This document shows, one piece after another, positions 25,721 through 38,339 of a stretch of DNA of 64,000 nucleotides. The notes beneath the pieces are model-generated. The model searched no databases. It was not told the DNA's origin and saw only the letters and a program-made list of their open reading frames with translations. The DNA comes from Azolla caroliniana (Eukaryota; Polypodiophyta), in assembly GCA_043228905.1 (NCBI GenBank), contig JBHGNT010000005.1, positions 22,258,001-22,322,000 on the forward strand. The letters are read 5' to 3'. Position numbers and translations under genes: made by a program. How positions within the stretch are numbered: the stretch's first letter is position 1; every line of letters starts with the position of its first letter.

Positions 25721-27779
25721 TTACGAATATACTCCCAATGTTTCCGATCGCTCTCGATTCCATCGGAAACTATTTACTATTTAACTCTCAGATCCTCTCG
25801 TTCCACGAATGTTTCGCTCGCTCGAAACTCTACTCTCTCAGATTCTCGTGTGTCCCCGCAATGCTTTTGCTCGATCCGGTCGATTTGTTAACTATTTATC
25901 CAACCGATTCTCCGTTCCAATGCCCCCGATCGATCTTTACCTCAAAATCCTTAACTATATTTGCATGCAAATTCTCCATCCCCGCTCCAGCATTTCACTT
26001 TGATCTGGCTTGCTGACTGATTCTCGTTCCGGTGTTTCGTCCGATCGACAATATTGACCTTTATCAAACACCAGCTTGACGATAGTATGCATTCATGCGC
26101 ACATGTGTGTGTGTGTGTGTGTGTGTGTATTTACTATTGATTGTATGCACCCCTACTTGTTGTCTCGCCTCGCCATGATTGCAATAGAGCCCCTCCTTCG
26201 CCTTACCCCCCCACCCTACGATCCTTACCTGAATCGTATCCGCATGACGCCGTGTTGTGAGCACGGGATTTCCCGTTTCTCTTTCCCATGCCACATACTC
26301 GTCAACAACACGTGGCATGCGGAGCACACAAAATTGCATTTACTATCCAAGATTCCCAGTCGGGTGTGAATGTAGGATCTTTTTGTCCCACTAGGGTGAA
26401 GGAGAAAACGGGTCTACGTATTGTTTACTTCGATACTTTTGTCGCGTAGATATATGGAAGAGAGTGAGTGAGTGAGAGAGAGAACGTAGGTCCAAAGGAG
26501 GGTGAGAGAATTAGGATTGACTGTGACATGACTTGCTTTCTTTATTGTGCTCTGGAAACTTGACAAGTAATGACATCAAAATGCGTATCAACTTTTTCTT
26601 GTCTACATATATTATCGTATATCTTATTATGCATCGAGGAACATAACAACGGGCATCTGTCATGTGAAAAGTAGGTGTTTCTCTCTCATGGCATAGATCA
26701 CATTGGATATCTTGTGGACATTAATAATCTATCTATCTCATGCACACAAATGCATGCATGCATCGGCCAAGTTTGAATGTAAAAAGAAATCTATACAAAA
26801 ATCTTGCATATGTATGTTGTAAGATTCTTTGATCCTTTTGTTTATTCTATCACGCAAGCAAAGTCAGGGAAACTCTGCTTTATCTAGAACCTTGGCGTTC
26901 TTCCTAAAAATATACTTAAAACACTTTAAAGTGGGTCTCACGTAATTGATCGCATAGATTATGTGTGTACTTAGTTAGATGATGCTTTTACAACTTAATA
27001 GTTTGGTCACAATTTGCTCAGTGAACGAATATTTATTCTCGACGTCACTATTGAAGATAACGAATGTGATGCTACCATGGTGTTGTCAATAAGGGTCGAA
27101 ACATGAAACATTCATAAAACAAGCAATTCTCTTCTTATATTGAAGTATCTCAATTATACTCATGAACAAACATGTCGACACCTCGTACACAAGCTGGATG
27201 AGAATCTAGACGTCATATATATAATCATTTATTGTATCATGTTACACTATGCATGATGTATGCATACTATATCCACCATATATGTATGATCAACAAGTTT
27301 TCTTGGCAGACTCACATAATTTGACAGCATAAAGGGAGATACTTCCATTATATATACGTATATCAACCACACATAATTGTACGAGATATAAATGAAATAT
27401 GTCATGTTACACATCTACATGTATACTTTCCAGATTTTGCAAATATGCAAACAATGAATACAAATTCATACTTAGAAAGGAATACTATAGAATATTTTCG
27501 TGTAAAAACAATAGAAATTTCCAATTATGTGCATATTCTTAGTACACAAAAACTACGTATGTGCATATTCTTAGTCCAATTACCTTCCAAACAAGCTCTA
27601 CACAAAATTAAGCTCGTCGTTTTGTACAAATTGTTGATTATAGTTGATTTACTAACATAATTGGGATCTTCATGGTAATCGTCCTCCATCTTGCTTAATA
27701 TACATACATTATGTTCGTTGGTATATATATATTTGTTTATCTTCCTTTTTTTTTGTAAAATCACACAATTATATTTGTT

Positions 27780-27835
<56 letters not shown>

Positions 27836-28046
27836 CACATACCTCAATTCTATTTTATCTATCTCTTGCATGCGGATTATACCTCTAGTTCTCTAATGTG
27901 CCAGAGAGTGAGTGTGTTTGGTACATCATCTAGGTTTATATTTGGAGAATGTGTGAAAAATCACTACTAAGCTCCACACTACTATGTGAAAAATGTTTTG
28001 CTTTTGATACCATAAGTCATATTTGATCTCGAAACCCGATAATAAA

Positions 28047-28082
<36 letters not shown>

Positions 28083-28300
28083 TTCTTTTCATACATATAT
28101 CCATGCATCCTAGTCATATCTTACTAATTCCACAACTTTACGAGTGTATTTAGTCAATTATTTTACCGATTAGTTTTCGAAAATTCTTAGCTTAGCCTCT
28201 CCCCTACAAGATAATGCCAACATTTGTAAGATTCATAGAAATGAAGAAATATAACCACCTATACCTCCTCAAAGTGAGCACTATCTTTTGAATTTGATAG
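25721..28300. other. Intergenic, microsatellites only
   Basis: No gene recognised. Simple repeats: (GT)n 26104-26129, (GA)-rich 26460-26485, (CT)n(CA)n 27780-27831, and (CT)n(CA)n again at about 28049-28081. A G-box-like CACGTGGC lies at 26311-26318. Confidence 0.55.
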
Positions 28301-30280
28301 TGTAAAAATTGGCAATTCGTGGTGGTTGGGATGAACAATCACATAGACATTGGCACGAATCAACATTATCTAGTTATACCAAATGTTTGCTATGGTGGTT
28401 TGGTCCCCACCTTATTCGAAACTTGATAAGGATTTCAATAGATTTGTCTCCTCAAATTTGGCGCAATGCACTCACTAATAATAGAATAGGGGAAAACTAT
28501 CATTTCTTTAAAAAAGTAGATGAATGTGCATCTTGTAGAAACATCATTTTCCCCTTCGAACTCCCGTGAGGACAAATGTGATAACATTTAGTGAATATCT
28601 TGACAATTCATTGTATCTCACTAGATGTAGGTGGTATAAGGAGGAAATCATGATTTTCAGGGAAACTTAAACAAATTTAGCATTCAAATTTTTCATGGGG
28701 TTCCAACCATGTGGAATGGTATATGTATATATTTCTTGGTATATAGTCTCTTCCCCCTCTCTCTTACACACATGCATACATCCTTTTCAATCTCACCCAA
28801 AATATTATGCACGTGTATACGAGAATATATGTGTAACTTGTAAGTATCTCACTTTCAAATTGGTTAACTATCCTTCAACTTTTATTTCACTACATGAGAT
28901 GGCATAGATTATCCCAATACCATGTGGATCACTAAAGTCATCGTTGCATTTAATTGCGCATGGAAAGAGTAAAGAAACATCGTGACATTTAAAAAAAACA
29001 CATGCATGTATGTGTCAAAGACAAATTGTGGCAAATGGGATTCAAAGTGTGTATTATTGTACAATATGAAAGAAGGTGTCTCCACAGTGATATAATGAAT
29101 GTACAAAATAAATTGTTTCCATAGGCTTATTTGTTCCTTTTGGACTCCCTCGCATAACATTAACCCTAGCTAGGTCTATATTGGTCCACAAAATTCGACC
29201 AACATAGAGTGTGAAGCATAAATAATGGAGGCACTGGGTCTCCACCTGCTAGGCTGCTAACCTACATAAAGACACTATTGTCTATTTATTTGGACCACTC
29301 GTGTTTGCTATCCTTTTGCTTCCACTAATAGAGCACCTTTTGTTCAATTTCTTGTGCTTCACAAGTCTCTCTCTCATCCCAAATGTTGTGTGACAAAGTT
29401 TACACTAATAACAATCAACTCAATTCACACCATCCTACTCAAACATCTATATCGATGCTACTACAAATTGCCCCGACACAACTACAATATTCATCCACCT
29501 AATTCTAGAAAATACATATGCCATCCACAAAACTTTCTAGCATGATCCTTCTTATTGATTTTCCTATGCATATTTAGTTTTAGAAGTTGACCAATGAAAT
29601 TGTATAACCATTTATATACTCAACGATAGCAACGATAGCTCCACGAACTTGCCATGAAAAGAAATCTCATTTGTAGCTTCTCCTTAGGACTAGGAGCTTC
29701 ACATTATTTGTTTGATGTGAATTCAATGGGCTTGGTATGTATGAGACACCACACAATAATAATGCTAAATTACTTTGTACATGAAATATTGCATGTTTGC
29801 TTATACATGGGACCTCATGCAATGATAATACTAAAACAATTTTGTTTGACTTGAGACATCATGCAATGATAGCGCATATCAGAATCCACTACAGTGAAGG
29901 AAGAAAATCAACGACAATTTTGTGAATAATGTGATAAGACTATAGAGCAACAAAGTTGCAAAACTTGATGATGAAATATTTGGTGATACTATGCAAAAGT
30001 AAGAGGGGTGTTTAGTATAGGACAAGTGATATATTATGTAACAAAATGTGTGAAAGTCAATATTTGAACCAAAGACTTGGGATTGATAACTTAATTTCTT
30101 TCCAATACGAAGAGGCAAAGTTACATATTTGTTAAACTTGTAGTTGATTATCGTACAAGGAGCTACAATTGATATTCCCACTTTGGAATATCCATTCTAA
30201 TTCCTTTAGTCTATATGTTTTTCTTGAAGAACTCCAATGGAGAATCTAACATAATTGTATGTAACATACCAATATGCATA
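28301..30280. other. Intergenic, unrecognised short frames
   Basis: An 86-codon frame at 28309-28569 has Trp- and Cys-containing sequence but matches no family I know. Positions 29735-29880 hold imperfect repeats of CATGCAATGATAAT and GAGACACCA/GAGACATCA words. No feature is supported as a gene. Confidence 0.4.
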
Positions 30281-30287
30281 CCAATGG

Positions 30288-30360
30288 AGATGATCACACT
30301 TGAACCATAACTTCATACTCGCAAAAAGTTGATTCTACCAATTGGGCTATGCCCTAGTAG
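30288..30360 (-). repeat. tRNA-derived SINE-like unit
   Basis: On the minus strand, GGGCATAGCCCAATTGGTAGA (box A type) at about 30355-30335 is followed by ATGGTTCAAGTGTGATC (box B type) at about 30308-30291. Spacing fits a polymerase III internal promoter. The body after box B is not delimited. Confidence 0.5.
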
Positions 30361-33300
30361 CATTTAAATTGGGCCATCCACAACCAAAATATGCATAACA
30401 TATCCTTATACAAACTAGCACATATAAAGCATGAGCATGGGCAAAAGTCTCTATATATGAGAAGATCAACTAAGAATTAGTGTTATATTAGAATTTAGAA
30501 CATTCAATTGAAAAAAAACCTTGGAGTAAAATCTCAGTTTTTTGTTTTGTTTGCAAAGTTGAGCACTTTTTGGTTTGCCAGGATTTAGGAAAGTAGATTA
30601 ACCTCTGTCACAAAGCAAACTTTGCCTAACATAAATTTGAATAATAGAATATGAGTATGCTTGGTCCCATTGAAAAGAGCGTCTCCACGACTTTTTCCAA
30701 GACACAAATGAGTCTTATCGAGGAGAACCTTACTAAGTGCTTCTTTTGTATGGAGCCATTGTTGATGAGTGACCTAATCACCCTACACAAAAGAATGATC
30801 TTTGCAGCTTCCATGAGAAAACAAGCATTTTCAATTGCGGAGAGTTGTGTGAAGAATGTCAACTTATGTGATCATCTTGTTGGAGGTTTCATCAGGGGTT
30901 TCCCATCACTTTCTTTGTTGCTTCTTTTTACGAGAATTGATCACTTGTATATAAATCAAACTTATTTACATATGTACCCAAAAGTAAATTTGGTGGTATT
31001 TTTCGAAACAAGAATGAATTATACCTCATCATGTATGACATATATGTGGTGCAGTTGACTCTATGTTCATATATATATTGATATATATTGGGTAGATTGA
31101 AAGGTATAATAGGATATATACTATTGTTCTATAACTGTTCAAGTCCATGTTGTGTTTTGCTTATCATATCGACATGAGGAAGAGATGGAGAGGGAGGGGG
31201 ATCCACCAAAAACGATGAAGTCTTAATAAACACATGATAGATTAGTTATGTATGTATTCATATCAAAATACTAATTTTTTTCCTAGTCAAAAGTAAAAAA
31301 GGCTTGAGGATGTGTTGGTCAATATATATAAACATAGTTGCAAATTCATATCATGCAATGAAAGAAGCACGCGCAACACTTTCTTCTTTTTTCTCCCAGA
31401 TCGGCCCCATGATAGAAAACCTTCTCGATGGAAAAGGTATCATTGTTGTTTTGATTATATCTAGAGGAAGAAAGAAATTGATCAAAGACGAAGAGATACA
31501 AGAGAGCGTGATGTTATTTTGGATGTGCGTTTTTAGATTATGGGTTGTTTTTTTATAATAAACATAACATCAAATCCATTGCAAAAAACTTGAATCCATT
31601 GCACGCCATTAATGATATGGTAAAACTCAAGGCATTAGCATGACACCCGTGTGAATTTTGATGATGTAACTTCTATGAAGAATACTTTGGAGAGACGTCT
31701 AAATTTCTTATATGACATATAAAGACAATGCTTTCACATAGTGCTTTTTGAAGTATTATAAGTGTTTGATTGTTAAAGTTGACACACATAAAAGAGAGAA
31801 AAAGCTTTAATATATTGGTGAATACTCGTGCACTACACTTCCCACAACTTTCCGACAATGTGACATTGGCATTGATAGCAAAGGGACAAGTCTAGAGGCA
31901 AGGAAAAAGGGCCAAATGACAAAAACAAAGAAACGAAGCTCGTTAGGGCATTAGACTCTGAAAGGGACCAAATAATATAAAAAACTGTGAACATCACTTT
32001 TAGTGCTCTTTTGAGCTTCATCACTCTTTTATTCCTAGCTAGAGCCTTGGTCTTGGTCTTGGTCTTGACTTCTCTCCCCCTCTCTTTATCCATTCATTCT
32101 CTTTCATTGCCAAAGGACCACATCACTAGAACAACATGATAGTGTGTCTATTTTTGTATATTCTAAAATTAGAAATCAAGAGGGTTATTTTGAGTACTTG
32201 AATGCTTAAATGAGACATGTAAGATAAAAACTATACGCGCAAAACAAGCTAAAGTAGAATTGTACATTGATGGAGCATATACTAAACATTTCTTGTAAAA
32301 CTTTGATATAACACCCAACATGGCTCGAAGGGCCTCAAAGATTGTTGATGAGATGCTAGAGCATTCCGATGGAAGCTCATATTCCTTGTCCATTGAAACA
32401 ATTACCATCATGTGTGTGTGTCTTTACAAGAAGCAATGATAAAATTGCAAAATGAAGTAAATGTTCGTAATGAGAGGGAAAGTGTGCTTCAACATGCAAT
32501 GGATATTAAATATTTGAAAGGAGAGTTTCTTGCTATGACACTAATACAAACTTAGGGCCATAACAATGCAAAAACACATCGATATGGCAGTGGATACCAG
32601 TGCCGCTTATGCACCGTCGTCGTGCAATGCAATTAGCAACGCGTTTTGAATATGTAAGCACTTTAAGGAACAAATTATGAATAATAGTAATATATATATA
32701 TATATATATATATCGTTACTATTATTTATAATTTGTTCTTTAATAAAAGTGTTTTTTTTAAATATTATGTCTTTAATGGAAACTTTTTAATTTCAAAATT
32801 TCTACAATGCATGTTGTTGTAAGGTTGGTATGTCGATATGTATATTTGTATGTTGGAATGACCATGTTGTTGTTGTAGGGTTTTGTACCTTATCCCCATG
32901 TTGTTGCATGTCAGTTTTTATATGGACATTGGATACTATGCGTGATAAGTTATAACAAGAAAGAGAGAAGGATCTTGAAATGGTCAAGATCATCATCTAG
33001 GTTTTATCAAAATTTATATAGCATAACAAAATTGACTTTCTACCGATTGACCTCAATTACATTAAAAGTGAGCGGAAAGTCCAATACTTCAAGTGCACAA
33101 ACTTGGAATAAGAGGAATATCATATACTAGGAAGGATAACTAACATATTTGCATCCTCTGGCCACACCATGGATAATTGTCTTGGCACAATCATTGGCAT
33201 AAGTTACTCGAAAAAGTTGGTAGAATCCTCATTTGTTCACATTCATGCATGTAGATATATGCAAATAGAAACCTCTTAGAGGATATTGTTTTATAGAAGC

Positions 33301-33494
33301 ACATTTGTTTCCATGTAGCTTGCATTGATCCATCAAATCACATTATGTACTTCCATACCATGCATTCATGTATATAAATAATACATATACATATGGAGAC
33401 ATATATATGGTCAAGATGCACCCATAGCTTTTGTAAGTTCAAGTTCCCATGCCATCATCACAAAGACTTCATTCATAGATTTATACTCATATAT
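30361..33494. other. Intergenic, unrecognised frames and one AT hairpin
   Basis: The 135-codon frame at 30651-31058 and smaller ones (31304-31558, 31833-32093) have no recognised domain and may be transposon debris. The only clear structure is the inverted repeat at 32664-32743, listed separately. Confidence 0.4.
32664..32743. repeat. Inverted repeat around a (TA)n core
   Basis: The left arm GGAACAAATTATGAATAATAG and the right arm CTATTATTTATAATTTGTTC pair over about 26 bp with roughly two mismatches, separated by a (TA)n run of about 22 bp. It would fold into a long AT-rich hairpin. It could be a small foldback element or a hairpin formed during (TA)n expansion. Confidence 0.7.
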
Positions 33495-34178
33495 AAGACT
33501 AGGTAGGGTGGTAGCGTGTTCCAATGTGATGGGGTGAGACCTGGCACAAATTCTGAATTTTTTGAGGAGATTTGGCTTACAATGGCGTGCTTATCGGTCT
33601 GACACATTTGGACTAGGCGATGTAAGTTTGTTTTTCAGCAGCAAAAGCTCTCATGTGGTGAGGTGATGTTAAATATTTGATTTGAGCTAGTGGCCTAGTT
33701 GCGCAGACGGCATGACTCGATTAAGGGGGAATTAGATGAAGGGGAAAGGGCAAGATCAAAGTTCTTGTTGAAATGGGGTGGGTGGTTCTCCCATGATGGT
33801 CAAATCTTCGATGAGGCCCAAGTGGAACTACCAGGCGCCTAGGTGGTTGTTTCCGCCGACAACTCCCAATATTGTTCATGGGATGTAAATATGTATGTAT
33901 AGCTGGAGCACAAGTGGGTTAGCATAGTCGTGTTACCTAGATATCTTTGTTATAAAAGAGTTCGTAGGGATAAGTAGAGTCAGGGTTAAATGGGGCTTAT
34001 TTTAGTTTTGTTGGAGATAGGGGTTGCATGAGTTTTTTATTATTTTCGTACTAGTTCTAGAGTTGTTCCTTCGGGTTGTATATTCTGATCCCACTGTGGA
34101 TTCAGGTTGAACTCTATGTATTCTGTTTGCTAACTAATGCGAAGTAGTGTTTTTTTGGAGAAAAAAAAGACTAGGTAG
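33495..34178 (+). mobile_element. LINE C: severely 5'-truncated LINE with 12-bp target-site duplication
   Basis: The direct repeat AAGACTAGGTAG lies at 33495-33506 and again at 34167-34178. Between them is the 3' end of a LINE of the same family as B, recognisable by the C-terminal region (ARSKFLLKWGG, then AxRWLFPPTTPN near 33740-33870). The 3' terminus reads GCTAACTAATGCGAAGTAGTG, a T-run, GGAG and poly-A. Only about 660 bp of the element was inserted, as is common for target-primed reverse transcription that stops early. Confidence 0.8.
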
Positions 34179-35638
34179 AGCAATGCATGCATAGGTATGT
34201 ATGCAAACAAAAACACAAGCATAAGACTTCATTTTTACACTTCCCAAACTAAACAATGTGGATTCCACTGTGAACAATATTCTGATCCCACTGTGGATTC
34301 AGGTTGAACTCAATGTATTCTGTTTGCTAACTAATGCGAAGTAGTGTTTTTTTGGAGAAAAAAAAGACTAGGTAGAGCAATGCATGCATAGGTATGTATG
34401 CAAACAAAAACACAAGCATAAGACTTCATTTTTACACTTCCCAAACTAAACAATGTGGATTCCACTGTGAACAATATTCTGATCCCACTGTGGATTCAGG
34501 TTGAACTCTATGTATTCTGTTTGCTAACTAATGCGAAGTAGTGTTTTTTTGGAGAAAAAAAAGACTAGGTAGAGCAATGCATGCATAGGTATGTATGCAA
34601 ACAAAAACACAAGCATAAGACTTCATTTTTACACTTCCCAAACTAAACAATGTGGATTCCACTGTGAACAATATTCTGATCCCACTGTGGATTCAGGTTG
34701 AACTCTATGTATTCTGTTTGCTAACTAATGCGAAGTAGTGTTTTTTTGGAGAAAAAAAAGACTAGGTAGAGCAATGCATGCATAGGTATGTATGCAAACA
34801 AAAACACAAGCATAAGACTTCATTTTTACACTTCCCAAACTAAACAATGTGGATTCCACTGTGAACAATATTCTGATCCCACTGTGGATTCAGGTTGAAC
34901 TCTATGTATTCTGTTTGCTAACTAATGCGAAGTAGTGTTTTTTTGGAGAAAAAAAAGACTAGGTAGAGCAATGCATGCATAGGTATGTATGCAAACAAAA
35001 ACACAAGCATAAGACTTCATTTTTACACTTCCCAAACTAAACAATGTGGATTCCACTGTGAACAATATTCTGATCCCACTGTGGATTCAGGTTGAACTCA
35101 ATGTATTCTGTTTGCTAACTAATGCGAAGTAGTGTTTTTTTGGAGAAAAAAAAGACTAGGTAGAGCAATGCATGCATAGGTATGTATGCAAACAAAAACA
35201 CAAGCATAAGACTTCATTTTTACACTTCCCAAACTAAACAATGTGGATTCCACTGTGAACAATATTCTGATCCCACTGTGGATTCAGGTTGAACTCTATG
35301 TATTCTGTTTGCTAACTAATGCGAAGTAGTGTTTTTTTGGAGAAAAAAAAGACTAGGTAGAGCAATGCATGCATAGGTATGTATGCAAACAAAAACACAA
35401 GCATAAGACTTCATTTTTACACTTCCCAAACTAAACAATGTGGATTCCACTGTGAACAATATTCTGATCCCACTGTGGATTCAGGTTGAACTCTATGTAT
35501 TCTGTTTGCTAACTAATGCGAAGTAGTGTTTTTTTGGAGAAAAAAAAGACTAGGTAGAGCAATGCATGCATAGGTATGTATGCAAACAAAAACACAAGCA
35601 TAAGACTTCATTTTTACACTTCCCAAACTAAACAATGT
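34082..35638. repeat. Tandem array of eight 197-bp repeats built on the LINE C 3' end
   Basis: Units start at 34082, 34279, 34476, 34673, 34870, 35067, 35264 and 35461; seven are 197 bp and the last is 178 bp. Each holds 85 bp of LINE C 3' end, 93 bp of flanking DNA starting with the target duplication, and (except the last) a 19-base junction segment GGATTCCACTGTGAACAAT. Copies look almost identical; the one variant I saw is CTATG versus CAATG, with CAATG in units 2 and 6 only. Confidence 0.97.
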
Positions 35639-36330
35639 AGTGCCAAGATATGGTGAATTTGAAAAATATTAGAGCTAGTTTTATACCTTCTTGGCATCTT
35701 CTTGCATACCAACAGATGCAAATATATTAACTATAAATATTTAACCTACAAAACAACAGGTTGCCTAAAAGAAAAGGAAATTTATATTGAGTCAATGTTT
35801 TGACAGTAAAGGTCAAGATTCCTAGAAAATTTAGCCCATGCAACGAAGTAAAGTCTGATGAAATGACAACCCTAGACAAAACATCATTTGTGGTTGTTTA
35901 CTTCCTAGAAAGGACAAAACATGCAGCCATCCTTTCATAGCCCATGAAGGCACGAAGAATATTGTAGAAAACAAAATGGGAATCATTAGCATAAACATGC
36001 ATAACTTCAAAAAAATTGTATGATTTTATATGAAACACACACAAAATGATTGTCACGAAATCTTGATGGTAACCACTATGATGCTCAAAACAAATTAGAC
36101 TTTACATTCAGCCTTGAATGACAAGCACATCGAACTCAAGTAAAGGAATATAATTTGACCAAACCTTGCCAAATGGATTAGTCACACTATCATGAAACAC
36201 AAGGGTTTGGTATTTTCCTTGGACAAAACATGTAGCCATCCTTTGATAGCCCATGAAGGCACTAAGCATATTGTAGAAAACAATATGGGAATCATTAGCA
36301 TAAACATGCATAACTTCAAAAACAAATTAT
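35639..36330. repeat. Region with a diverged 100-bp direct duplication
   Basis: Two copies of about 100 bp start at 35914 and 36221 (GGACAAAACATGYAGCCATCC onwards, ending at CATGCATAACTTCAAAAA), 307 bp apart, with about eight differences. The minus-strand frame 36311-36108 covers the second copy but matches no family I can name. It is possibly decayed retroelement sequence. Confidence 0.6.
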
Positions 36331-38339
36331 GGCATATCACCTTATTCAACAAAAACATTATGTGATTTCGCTTGCTATTTTCTTTTAAGTTCTTTTCAAG
36401 ACATCAAATCTTGTCACTTGAGAATCTCTTGCATCCAATACCTTCAAAAAAGAGATTGGAGGAAAAGATGATATACATCCAATATATTGATGTATAGACA
36501 CAGATTATTGGAAAAGACATTACACATCTCATATATATGAATTACATAAAATTAATCGATCACTTTATAAAGCTCATGCCAAGCGTGCTTTACTTTGGCC
36601 CTTGTCAAACATATTATTCTTCACAATCGAACCATCAACCTCCTATATCATGACAAAGGGTCATGTCAATGCCATCTCCAAATATTATATAATTATAATA
36701 AAATACTTCTATGGTAAGAACTTATATGTTTAAAGTTCTCTCATTCTAGAAATCTCTGGAATGTTCTAGAAACTTCTGGAGTATGGTGCATTCTAGAAAT
36801 ATTTGAAAAGTTCTGGAAGCTTCTAGAGCATGCATGCACATGCAATGGTAAGAAACATGCAAAAATATGGAGCAAGATGAACAACTCCAATTACGAAATT
36901 ATAAGTACATTTCATTCTTTGTCTTTCAATATCTTCTCTTGTCTATATCTTATCTTTTATTTTACATTCATCGTTTACTTTCAGTTGTGATCTAACTATC
37001 CATGACACTTCATTCCCATATTTTTCTATATGCATCATTTTGAATTTAAGACTGCTCTTCCATGCGCAAGAAATAAATTTATTATGCATTCAATATATAT
37101 GCATGTGCTCAAACTTATGAAAATGCTTGCAAAGGTAAATGAAAAAATCAACAATTTCTTATTGTAATTCTACTGACATATTTTGTGTTAGATAAAAAAT
37201 GAAGATTCAACAAGAACAAATGCCAAAAATTTCTTCTCACATGCTTTCTATTGTTTGGAAACTTGTATATTTCTTAAATATGTATGAGGGAAGAACACTC
37301 AAACATATGAAAAACACAAGATACATATATGTATATGTATATGTATATGTAAGTATGCTTATGTGCATCTCTACGTATATATATGTGTGTATGCATGTGG
37401 TATTTACTTACCACGACAATAGGAGTCATATGTCAAATGCATCAAATGATCTCCTCTCATTGGGAATGTACCCATCAACTTTGTAGGTGTAAGCTTATTT
37501 GGTAGGATTGCATGGAGAACATGTGTTGTGCAGTTGTGGAAGGAAGAACCAACCCATAGGTCAAAGAAGAAGAAGAAGATGATGATGAAGTATTGAAGAA
37601 TGAGCTTTTGATGGAGAATCTCCTCTAGGGACAATCAAGGTAGAGGTCATTCCTTTGTCGAGGTGTGGTAGGTGGAGGCTTAATAGTGTTGAGGGCCATG
37701 GGAGTTGTTGTGTGACTGTGACTACCATTGACATAACTATTCAACGTTTCTATGCCTTCAAAGAGATTCGAACACTCATGAATGAGAGTCTTAAGTGAAT
37801 GGTTGCAAACTTGATGATGAGATTCAAGAATGTAAGAAAGCTTCATTAGAAACAAATTATTGTTTAAATAAGATTGACTTAACGGACGCACTAAAGAAGA
37901 AGAAAATGGACACAATGAGGCAAGATGTAAGTGAGATGAGAAATGCATGTGCAACAAAGTCATGGGCCAATGTATATGATGGGGATGTTGTATCAAACTC
38001 GTGTATTATGCATGTGATGAATCAAGATAAGAATGTAGAAAGCATAAATGTCCACGAATTGAAAGAATGTGAATGATGATCGGAGAATATTGTCATCCAT
38101 AGGGGATTAAAGATAAGTGTATCGAAACACATGTATCCCTCAAAAAGTTCATACGTGAGTTCTTTACTATGCATTATGGTATGTTAGATGTGAATGTGTA
38201 TAGGGCACACTGAGTTGGGAAACATGGTGTTGCTCATTCGGGAGAAATGCTAATTGGTCTTACATGTAAAAAAACACAATGAAAATAGTATAATTTACTA
38301 TATGCTAGTTTTCTAAGGTATTTTGGATCGCATACACAA
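36331..38339. other. Intergenic, unrecognised frames
   Basis: Apart from the heat-shock-element cluster at 36744-36828 and (TATG)n near 37325-37355, nothing is recognised. The open frames at 37795-38076 (plus) and 37996-37625 (minus) overlap and have no known domain. They may be the decayed 5' part of the RTE-like element that follows. Confidence 0.4.
36744..36828. promoter_or_regulatory. Dense heat-shock-element cluster
   Basis: Alternating TTC and GAA triplets with two-base spacers run from 36744 to about 36781: TTCtaGAAatCTCtgGAAtg followed by TTCtaGAAacTTCtgGAG. One triplet is imperfect (CTC) and the last is GAG. A second group follows at 36791-36828 with TTCtaGAA, then TTCtgGAAgcTTCtaGAG. 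Three or more such units bind heat-shock factor trimers. No gene start lies nearby; similar clusters occur in LTRs of heat-activated Ty1/copia elements, so this may be an LTR remnant. Confidence 0.6.

Noticed and set aside
26064-26369. Overlapping frames next to (GT)n
   Set aside because: Both are short, contain microsatellite-encoded runs and match no family.
34082-35638. CRISPR-like regular array
   Set aside because: The whole 197-bp unit repeats with no unique spacers, and the setting is a plant nuclear genome.
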